Origin: Bacteroidales bacterium UBA4417
GTDB taxonomy: Bacteria; Bacteroidota; Bacteroidia; Bacteroidales; UBA4417
Assembly: GCA_002389705.1 (NCBI GenBank)
Contig: DGQJ01000155.1
Coordinates: 3,158 to 9,374, forward strand
Reading direction: 5' to 3'
DNA: 6,217 nt
Shown piece after piece: positions 1 through 5,452 of this stretch. The stretch's first letter is position 1. Each line of letters opens with the position of its first letter. The translations under genes were made by a program, and so were the position numbers. A model generated the notes under the pieces. It worked only from the letters and a program-made list of their open reading frames with translations. It was not told where the DNA came from and did no database searches.

Positions 1-722
1 CAAAAGGCAAAAAACTGATTGGCTGGGACGAAATTCTGGATGGAGGCATAGCACCTGAGGCCACGGTTATGAGTTGGCGAGGTGTAAAAGGCGGTATTGA
101 AGCAGCAAAAATGGGTCACGATGTGGTAATGTCTCCTACAACCTTCGCTTACCTCGATTATGTGCAGGGTGAGCGCACGGTTGATCCTCCCATTTATGCA
201 AGCCTGAGACTGAATAAATGTTACAGTTTCGAACCTGTTCCCGATGGCGTGGATGCAAAATATATCCTCGGCGGACAAGGCAACCTATGGACTGAACAGG
301 TGCCCTCGCTACGTCACGCTCAGTATATGACTTATCCGCGTGCCTGGGCCCTGGCCGAGGTTTACTGGTCACCAAAAGCAGCCAAATCGTGGGATGGCTT
401 TATTAATCGCGTCGAAAACCAGTTCGAAAGATCTGATATTGCAGAAGTAAACTACGCTAAAGCCATTTACGATCCTGTTATAAAAACCAAACTGAAGGAT
501 GGGATATTGACCTTAACCATCGAAACCGAGGCTCCCGGCCTTGAAGTATACTATACGATTGACGATGCCATGCCCGACAAGTACACGTCGAAATACTCTC
601 AGCCACTGGTGCTTCCCGAAGGACCCATTACACTTCGCCTGAAAACTTACCGCGATGGTAAACCTATCGGACACCTGGTTACCCTGAAACGCGATGAACT
701 CGAAAAAAGAGCTGTAAGGTAA
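1..722 (+). CDS. Beta-N-acetylhexosaminidase, GH20 family (C-terminal part, 5' end outside window)
   Basis: The frame is open from the window edge (first complete codon at base 3) to TAA at 720-722, giving 239 visible residues. GH20 enzymes remove terminal GlcNAc or GalNAc from glycans by substrate-assisted catalysis, usually in the periplasm or outside the cell in Bacteroidota. Visible family signatures, numbered from base 3, are GWDEIL (7-12), VMSWRG (22-27), the SPTTFAYLDY stretch (44-53), GGQGNLWTE (90-98, with the substrate-pocket Trp96 and Glu98) and YPRAWALAEVYW (111-122). The catalytic Asp-Glu pair and any signal peptide lie upstream of the window. From about residue 165 to the end is a small beta-rich tail (VYYTIDDAMP onward) like the chitobiase/hexosaminidase C-terminal domain. 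The ATG at 69 is an internal Met and not the start. The next gene follows 126 bp downstream on the same strand. The family is certain; the natural substrate cannot be told. Confidence 0.93.
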   Translation, partial: KGKKLIGWDEILDGGIAPEATVMSWRGVKGGIEAAKMGHDVVMSPTTFAYLDYVQGERTVDPPIYASLRLNKCYSFEPVPDGVDAKYILGGQGNLWTEQVPSLRHAQYMTYPRAWALAEVYWSPKAAKSWDGFINRVENQFERSDIAEVNYAKAIYDPVIKTKLKDGILTLTIETEAPGLEVYYTIDDAMPDKYTSKYSQPLVLPEGPITLRLKTYRDGKPIGHLVTLKRDELEKRAVR

Positions 723-752
723 GCACGGTCACGATGGTCTAAAATTGAATGC

Positions 753-784
753 TTGCTGTTTTTGTTGCTGCAACCATAATATTG
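753..784 (+). promoter_or_regulatory. Possible Bacteroidota-type promoter for the ATP-grasp gene
   Basis: TAATATTG at 777-784 matches the Bacteroidota -7 consensus TAnnTTTG at all but one fixed position. A minimal TTG at 753-755 lies 21 bp upstream, close to the usual -33 spacing. Transcription would start roughly 55-60 bp before the ATG at 849. The -33 element is weak and the region is AT-rich, so this is only a candidate. It would let the ATP-grasp gene be transcribed independently of the hexosaminidase gene. Confidence 0.3.
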
Positions 785-848
785 CGGCCTCAAATGTTCC
801 TGTGTGCTAATTCTTCTAAATCAAAACAATTAATTTACCCAGCCGCTG

Positions 849-2021
849 ATGATCCTGCTCGAAAAACCCTATATCTCCGAATTTTTACTGAAAACACTCG
901 AAAATAGCCGTATACCCGTTGTGCATACCCAGGTGGCCAGCGAGCTTGCATCCGACCGTAACCTGAACCTGGTGCCCGAATCAGCGGTGGCCGATAAATT
1001 TAATGGAAGTGGAAACCCAATACTCTACACCAATTCTGAAAATTCTATCAGCTGGATCGAGAAGAACCTTCAGCATACACATTTGCCTGGGAAAATAAAG
1101 CTATTTAAAAATAAAGCCGATTTCCGGGATTTGCTGAGCGACCTCTTTCCGGGGTATTTTTATAAACGTGTCGATTTTAACAGCATCAGTTCTCTTGATA
1201 TTAGCGGATTCAGGCTTCCTTTCATAATAAAACCAGCTGTTGGTTTTTTCAGCCTTGGGGTATTTAAAGTAGAAAAAAGAGAGGAATGGACCGAAACCAT
1301 TAGGGCAATTCTGGGTGAAATAGACCTGATTAAGGATTTATATCCGCCCGAGGTATTACATACCGGTGAGTTTATTATTGAGGAATGTATCGAAGGCGAC
1401 GAGTTTGCTATTGACTGCTATTTTAACTACGATGGGACGCCCGTGATTTTAAATATGATGAAACATATTTTTGCCTCCGGCAAGGATGTGAACGACAGGG
1501 TTTATATCACTTCCAAAGAAATTGTTGAACAGTATTTAGCTCCGCTCACTGATTTTTTATCTGAAATTGGCAAACGGGCTGTTCTTAGTAATTTCCCGGC
1601 TCATGTTGAGGTTCGCATAACAGCCGGCGGAACCGTTGCACCCATCGAAGTGAATCCGTTGCGTTTTGGTGGCTGGTGTTCCACTCCCGACTTGGCCTGG
1701 TATGCCTTTGGCATTAATATTTACGAGTATTTGTTCAGGCAGGTGATCCCCGACTGGAAAACCCTGCTGAAAGGCAGGGAAGGGCTGGTGTACAGCAATA
1801 TTGTACTCAACAACAGCACCGGTAAAAATGGCAGTCAAATCCAATCGTTTGATTACGAAAAAATCCTTGCTGATTTTGAAAATCCTCTTGAATTACGAAA
1901 AGCTGATTTCAGTAAATTCCCGCTCTTCGGTTTCCTGTTCTGCGAAACCAGGCAGGAAAATATGAAGGAATTATACGATATTCTGCAATCTGATCTTACG
2001 GCATACATAACTGCAAAATAG
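849..2021 (+). CDS. ATP-grasp ligase-like protein, substrate unknown
   Basis: This 390-residue cytosolic protein has the ATP-grasp fold pattern. ATP-grasp enzymes activate a carboxylate as an acyl-phosphate and join it to an amine or thiol. Visible motifs are PFIIKPA (124-130; Lys128 should bind ATP phosphates), a small loop GFFSLGV (132-138), the adenine-hinge strand FIIEECIEGDEFAID (175-189), HVEVR (252-256) and the metal-binding IEVNPLRFGG (266-275; Glu267 and Asn269 ligands, Arg272 likely on substrate or phosphate). Residues 1-100 form the variable N-terminal domain and 300-390 an extra tail I do not recognise. The start is fixed by an in-frame TAA at 831-833, only 15 bp before the ATG; no Shine-Dalgarno is seen. 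There is no peptide carrier, peptidase or second ligase beside it to hint at the substrate. It converges with the helicase gene across a 46 bp gap. The fold is confident, the reaction open. Confidence 0.85.
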   Translation: MILLEKPYISEFLLKTLENSRIPVVHTQVASELASDRNLNLVPESAVADKFNGSGNPILYTNSENSISWIEKNLQHTHLPGKIKLFKNKADFRDLLSDLFPGYFYKRVDFNSISSLDISGFRLPFIIKPAVGFFSLGVFKVEKREEWTETIRAILGEIDLIKDLYPPEVLHTGEFIIEECIEGDEFAIDCYFNYDGTPVILNMMKHIFASGKDVNDRVYITSKEIVEQYLAPLTDFLSEIGKRAVLSNFPAHVEVRITAGGTVAPIEVNPLRFGGWCSTPDLAWYAFGINIYEYLFRQVIPDWKTLLKGREGLVYSNIVLNNSTGKNGSQIQSFDYEKILADFENPLELRKADFSKFPLFGFLFCETRQENMKELYDILQSDLTAYITAK

Positions 2022-2067
2022 GGAACAGGCAAGCTTATTGTTCTGATAGGTTACTGTAGAATAAGGG

Positions 2068-3375
2068 TTAATCGCATTCTTCGATAGCCGCTTTCATGTT
2101 TTTTATTTTTTCGTTGCGTACCAGCCACAGCAATTCGCCCATCCGGGTTCGTTTTACTGCCACGTACGAAAAGAAGTCTTTCACATCAATCAGCCCGATT
2201 TCTTCCTTTTTTAATTTTCCTTTCTGCATCAGGAAACCAACAATATCAACCTTGTTGAGCTTATCTTTCTTTCCTTTTCCAATGTAAAGGGTCGCCCAGT
2301 CTGGCTTTGGGGGCAGTATCCGGGTATCGGGCAATTCAATGGTGATCAATTCATCTTTTATATAGTCAGGAACGCTTTCCTCAGTACTCAGTATCAGGTA
2401 TGCATCCCCGCTTGCATGCATACGTGCTGTTCGACCGTTGCGGTGAATATAAGCCTGTTCGCTGGCAGGCAAATGATAATGAATAATGTGCCTGATTTCG
2501 GGGATATCAAGCCCCCTCGAAGCAAGATCAGTGCAGACAAGTATGTTGCAGCTTCCGTTACGGAACTTTGCCAGGACCCGCTCGCGGATATGTTGCTCAA
2601 GACCACCGTGAAAATAACCATTTATAACCATGCTGTCGGTTAGCGAATCGCTGACACGCTTTGCTGCTTCGCGGTGGTTGCAGAATACCAGAGTAGGTTC
2701 GCCACCCAAATGGCAGAGCAACTGGAACAAGGACGAAAGTTTATCCTTATTCACCGATCTCACAAGTTTGCAGTTTAACCGTTGCGCAGCATGGTTTTCG
2801 ATGAGGAAATCTAAAATAAAAGGATGGGTAATTCCGGTAAAGGCAGGAATTTCATCAGACCTGGTAGCTGAGGTCAGTACCCGCTTTTTTATGTTTTTTA
2901 AATTCCCGATTATCGCCGACATTTCATCCCTGAAGCCCAGTTCGAGCGATTTGTCAAATTCATCGAGCACAAGCGTGTGAATGCTATCGCAATGTATATT
3001 CCCCCGGTTGATGTGATCGAGTATCCGGCCTGGTGTTCCTATGAGAAGGGCAGGGGGCTCAGCCAGGTTATTTTTCTCAATACTCATTTTATGCCCTCCA
3101 TAACAACAACTCACTTTAAACCCGGTATTCATTGATCGGAATACCTGTTCAATCTGTAGCGCTAATTCGCGGGATGGGGTCAATATAAGTGATTGTATAC
3201 CTTCAATACGTTCATTGATGCGTTTCAGCACCGGGATCAGGAAGGCCAGCGTTTTGCCTGAACCGGTAGGAGAGAGCAATATGACATCATCATGTGTTTT
3301 AATGGCTTCAATTGCCTGCAATTGCATTGAATTGAGGGCATTGATCTGGAGTGCCTGAAGTATTTTTGGAATCAA
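2068..3375 (-). CDS. DEAD-box ATP-dependent RNA helicase, DbpA-like
   Basis: This 435-residue protein contains all the main superfamily 2 helicase motifs: Q-motif Gln18, motif I SPTGSGKT (35-42), Ia TPSREL (66-71), Ib TPGR (114-117), motif II DEFD (138-141, instead of DEAD), III SAT (169-171), IV near LVFCN (229-233), V TDLASRGLD (282-290) and VI HRNGRTAR (311-318). Residues 360-435 match the DbpA RNA-binding domain (YIGKGKKDKL, VDIVGFL, IGLIDVKDFFSYVAV). In E. coli DbpA this domain binds 23S rRNA hairpin 92, so a role in large-subunit assembly is likely here by inference. E. coli DbpA is of similar length. The start is TTG: an in-frame TAA lies 24 bp further upstream with no ATG between, and the first internal ATG (residue 17) would remove most of the Q-motif helix. 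An A-rich leader precedes the TTG. TAACTTCG at 3398-3405 is a weak -7 candidate. No partner gene lies in the same transcript. Confidence 0.93.
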   Translation of the reverse strand: MIPKILQALQINALNSMQLQAIEAIKTHDDVILLSPTGSGKTLAFLIPVLKRINERIEGIQSLILTPSRELALQIEQVFRSMNTGFKVSCCYGGHKMSIEKNNLAEPPALLIGTPGRILDHINRGNIHCDSIHTLVLDEFDKSLELGFRDEMSAIIGNLKNIKKRVLTSATRSDEIPAFTGITHPFILDFLIENHAAQRLNCKLVRSVNKDKLSSLFQLLCHLGGEPTLVFCNHREAAKRVSDSLTDSMVINGYFHGGLEQHIRERVLAKFRNGSCNILVCTDLASRGLDIPEIRHIIHYHLPASEQAYIHRNGRTARMHASGDAYLILSTEESVPDYIKDELITIELPDTRILPPKPDWATLYIGKGKKDKLNKVDIVGFLMQKGKLKKEEIGLIDVKDFFSYVAVKRTRMGELLWLVRNEKIKNMKAAIEECD

Positions 3376-3415
3376 AGTATGTTTTTTTGTTTTACGGCGA
3401 AGTTAGGTAAAATCC

Positions 3416-3441
3416 GGGTGCCAGGCTTGGTCAGGGTGCCA
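3416..3441 (+). repeat. Short direct repeat GGGTGCCA upstream of the helicase gene
   Basis: GGGTGCCA occurs at 3416-3423 and again at 3434-3441, an 18 bp period. Between them CCAGGCTTGG (3421-3430) is itself nearly self-complementary. The pair lies 40-65 bp upstream of the helicase start and is more GC-rich than its surroundings. It may be a regulator site pair or a remnant of an interspersed repeat. The copies are short, so chance is possible. Confidence 0.35.
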
Positions 3442-3555
3442 TGCAGAATGGTGGTATATGATTGCCTTGTCAAAATCCAATATCAATCCTGAGCAGTACG
3501 GGATTTAATCCATTCTTGTATTGGATGTGTGTATGGCGTTGGCAGATTGATTAAT

Positions 3556-3589
3556 AAAAAAAGTTGTCGGGTTACGACAACTTTTTTTT
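3556..3589 (-). terminator. Strong intrinsic terminator, potentially bidirectional
   Basis: A perfect 14 bp stem (3556-3569 pairing with 3575-3588, core GTTGTCG/CGACAAC) encloses the five-base loop GGTTA. It is flanked by a run of seven A on the left and eight T on the right, so either strand yields a hairpin followed by a U-tract. It lies 16 bp beyond the stop codon of the small membrane protein at 3606. It should therefore end the - strand transcript carrying that gene and insulate the helicase gene. No + strand gene upstream of it needs it. Confidence 0.88.
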
Positions 3590-3605
3590 CTCTTGTATAA
3601 CTGTG

Positions 3606-3791
3606 TTACCGGTTCTCGCAGGTTGAATTTTCAGCGCCGCCACAACTGCAGCCCATCCGCTTACCTGTGCCTGGATCAATGCTGCTGCACGATTTTCGGA
3701 ATTCAGCACCTTTGAAGAAAAACATTTTTATTGCAATACCGGCAAAAGCTAAGGCAAGCAGTATGGTGGTAACAATGATCAGTTTTAACAT
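3606..3791 (-). CDS. Small single-TM, four-cysteine protein (NqrM-like layout)
   Basis: This 61-residue protein has a membrane segment at residues 3-25 (LIIVTTILLALAFAGIAI), a short basic stretch, then a soluble tail with four cysteines: Cys35-x12-Cys48-x-Cys50-x7-Cys58, beginning KSC. The order of one N-terminal helix, then SC, CxC and a last C resembles NqrM (DUF539), which is needed to mature the iron centre between NqrD and NqrE of the Na+-translocating NADH:quinone reductase. No nqr or apbE gene is in the window, so that link is inference from layout; it may instead be an unrelated small membrane protein with a metal or Fe-S site. The ATG at 3789-3791 follows an A-rich leader. Codons look normal and a strong terminator follows, which supports a real gene. 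It is 66 bp downstream of the 505-residue regulator gene on the same strand. Confidence 0.75.
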   Translation of the reverse strand: MLKLIIVTTILLALAFAGIAIKMFFFKGAEFRKSCSSIDPGTGKRMGCSCGGAENSTCENR

Positions 3792-3808
3792 TTTTCGATT
3801 TTAAAATT

Positions 3809-3849
3809 CTAAATTGCCCGTCTGTCAGCTTTTAAAACTGGCAATTTAG
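3809..3849 (-). repeat. Perfect 10 bp inverted repeat between the regulator and small membrane protein genes
   Basis: CTAAATTGCC at 3809-3818 is exactly complementary in reverse to GGCAATTTAG at 3840-3849, with a 21-base loop. On the - strand it lies just past the stop of the 505-residue gene and about 20 bp before the start of the small membrane protein. No proper U-tract follows on the - strand, so it is a poor intrinsic terminator. It could be an mRNA processing or stabilising hairpin, a leader structure over the start of the small gene, or an operator. On the + strand GTTTTTGTTT follows, but no + transcript is expected here. Confidence 0.6.
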
Positions 3850-3857
3850 GTTTTTGT

Positions 3858-5375
3858 TTAAAGTAAGTTTAATTGATTCTCATCAACCGGGTTTTTAGGC
3901 TTGCGCCCCCTCGTTTTTTTGTCGCTCTGAATTTGTATATTTTTGTATTGCTTGTATTTAAGCCCGATATATCCCAGCTTAAAAAATACATAAGTATTGG
4001 TTTTATCCAGTTTCAGGTTCGAGAGAATATTTTTGTCTGAAGTTCTTCTGAACTTATTAACGTAAGCTGCGATTTCCGAAATATGTTTTGGATCAGGATT
4101 AGCTTCGAGAAATTCCTTTACCAGTTCTTTAATGGTCCCTGTTTTAACAGTATCCCATTCTTTAAGGGCATAGGTGCTTGTTTTTCCGATGGCAGCAACT
4201 TCTTCAATACTCAGTATCGACGAACGTAGCGATTCAATGTTTGGCGGAATCCTTTTTGAGCGGTTTTTAAGTTCTTTGCAAATCTCGGTAAGCTTCATAG
4301 GCCTGCCTACTGCTGCCAGTATACTTATTATGTGTTCCGAAAGCTTAACCAGCGAGTTACGTTTAAAGATAATATTCGTTTTATCATACCCAAGTCCGAA
4401 TTCTTCGGTCGCTATTCTTTTACAAATCTGTTTCAGCCTGTCGTTTACCACCTGCCCCGGCAATGCAAACTGGTTCAGGTATGTCATAATATCCACAGGA
4501 ATGTCGTTCACCATTCTCACCGAGATGCGTTCTTCAATATCTGCAATAAACGCTTTGAAGTTAAACACATCTTTATATTTTCGGCTTACAAGGTAGTAAT
4601 GGTGGTAGTTATTCTCAATACTCTGTGTGGTGATAAAATAACGCTGAAAAATACCCGCGAAAACCAGCGAATACAGTTTCCCGGTATAAGTCAGGTTTTC
4701 TCTTTGGTTTATCTGGTCAACCAGTTCCTGGCTGATTACCATTATCTCTTTTTTCAGGTCAAGGCCATAATCAAAGTGCTTGTCGATATTTACAAACCTG
4801 TGCGATATTTTGGTTATGGCAGCAAAAACCTTATCCGGAACTTTCTGCGAGATCTGCCGCACGCGTTCCCGTGTAATGCTGTAATGATCACCAATAGCCT
4901 GCAGGGTACGTTTCTGTGATTTTTGCAGGAAACCGTAGTTGTTGTTAAAAATGTACTGCTCCCGCTCATTTAAAATGTACCTGATCATGGTTTGTACATA
5001 ACTGAACAGGGGGAATTCCTTCGAAATAAAAGCATCCTTGTATGCTTCGGTAACTTCCGACGGAACTTTGAAGTTAACATAACAAAAAAGCTTAAAATCC
5101 TCGAACCCGAGTAATGGTTCATTCATCCTCAGGTCCTCGAGTGTGAGTCCCGAAATACCAAGGTATTTCTTCGACAGGGTTACCAGTTCCTGGTCTGTTT
5201 TCAGGCCACAATTTCTGATATCGCAGAAAGTATTCCGCTCCAGATAATAATAGAGAATTTTGAACAATGTATCCAGGGAACCCTCAATACATACATTTTT
5301 TGTTCGCTCCGAAAGGTTTTCCATCCTTTTCAGTTCCTCTATATGATAATTGATAAGTTTGGATAAAGGGGCCAC
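3858..5375 (-). CDS. Multi-domain transcription regulator: alpha-CTD-like, sigma region 4-like and HARE-type winged helix
   Basis: This 505-residue protein has no signal peptide or membrane segment. Residues 21-75 resemble the RNA polymerase alpha C-terminal domain: R24xxN27, then IRNCGLKT with G57, K59, T60 and E63, lining up with E. coli alpha R265, N268, G296, K298, S299 and E302, which contact DNA. Residues 135-180 match sigma-70 region 4 (LNEREQ, then TLQAIGDHYSITRERVRQI), keeping Arg169, Glu170, Arg173 and Gln174, the equivalents of -35-reading residues. Residues 342-408 look like a HARE/RpoE-delta winged helix, 411-475 like a second winged helix, and RGRKP (489-493) like an AT-hook. 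Residues 190-340 are unassigned. No sigma region 2 is visible, so I infer a promoter-binding regulator, not a sigma factor. The start is GTG: an in-frame TAA lies nine bases upstream; ATG at residue 18 is the alternative. The methyltransferase gene ends 77 bp upstream. Confidence 0.85.
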   Translation of the reverse strand: MAPLSKLINYHIEELKRMENLSERTKNVCIEGSLDTLFKILYYYLERNTFCDIRNCGLKTDQELVTLSKKYLGISGLTLEDLRMNEPLLGFEDFKLFCYVNFKVPSEVTEAYKDAFISKEFPLFSYVQTMIRYILNEREQYIFNNNYGFLQKSQKRTLQAIGDHYSITRERVRQISQKVPDKVFAAITKISHRFVNIDKHFDYGLDLKKEIMVISQELVDQINQRENLTYTGKLYSLVFAGIFQRYFITTQSIENNYHHYYLVSRKYKDVFNFKAFIADIEERISVRMVNDIPVDIMTYLNQFALPGQVVNDRLKQICKRIATEEFGLGYDKTNIIFKRNSLVKLSEHIISILAAVGRPMKLTEICKELKNRSKRIPPNIESLRSSILSIEEVAAIGKTSTYALKEWDTVKTGTIKELVKEFLEANPDPKHISEIAAYVNKFRRTSDKNILSNLKLDKTNTYVFFKLGYIGLKYKQYKNIQIQSDKKTRGRKPKNPVDENQLNLL

Positions 5376-5404
5376 GGTTTTTTTTTATGATTAACAATCA
5401 CCTA

Positions 5405-5412
5405 CAAATTTA
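5405..5412 (-). promoter_or_regulatory. Bacteroidota -7 element upstream of the 505-residue regulator gene
   Basis: On the - strand this reads TAAATTTG, a perfect match to the Bacteroidota -7 consensus TAnnTTTG. It lies about 30 bp before the GTG start, which would give a leader of roughly 20-25 bases. No clear TTTG is found at the -33 position, where TATG lies about 22 bp upstream. If used, it gives the regulator gene its own promoter in the 77 bp gap after the methyltransferase gene. Confidence 0.45.
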
Positions 5413-5423
5413 AGCTAAAATTT
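5406..5423. promoter_or_regulatory. Near-palindrome overlapping the -7 element (possible operator)
   Basis: AAATTTAAGCTAAAATTT is an 18-base sequence whose two halves pair at eight of nine positions, centred between 5414 and 5415. It overlaps the candidate -7 element of the regulator gene, a position where a bound protein would block RNA polymerase. The encoded protein has several DNA-binding modules, so self-regulation is a reasonable guess. The region is very AT-rich, so chance palindromes are common. Confidence 0.35.
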
Positions 5424-5452
5424 AGTGAATTTTACATATAATACATTAAATA

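Noticed and set aside
69..71. ATG at 69 as the start of the hexosaminidase
   Set aside because: Upstream codons to the window edge encode the conserved GH20 GWDEIL segment, so this Met is internal.
1557..1844. 95-residue - strand open frame inside the ATP-grasp gene
   Set aside because: It runs antisense to the metal-binding motif region of the ATP-grasp gene and has no plausible protein features.
2022..2067. Terminator between the convergent ATP-grasp and helicase genes
   Set aside because: Only a five-base stem (GAACA/TGTTC) around an 11-base loop and no U-tract on either side; too weak to call.
2394..2980. Several 75-116 residue open frames overlapping the helicase gene on both strands
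   Set aside because: They overlap conserved helicase motifs IV to VI in other frames and look like chance frames.
3442..3555. Possible small RNA or short gene in the gap between helicase and terminator
   Set aside because: Only small palindromes such as GGATTTAATCC at 3501-3511 are present, with no promoter, start or coding pattern.
4174..4596. 140-residue + strand open frame
   Set aside because: Antisense shadow of the same regulator gene, without start signals or recognisable motifs.
4332..4919. 195-residue open frame on the + strand inside the regulator gene
   Set aside because: It lies wholly antisense to a well-supported coding region with recognisable domains, and its translation shows no family motif.
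3858..5375. Calling the 505-residue protein a sigma-70 factor
   Set aside because: Only region 4 is recognisable; no region 2 needed for -10 recognition and core binding is seen, and the other domains are not found in ordinary sigma factors.
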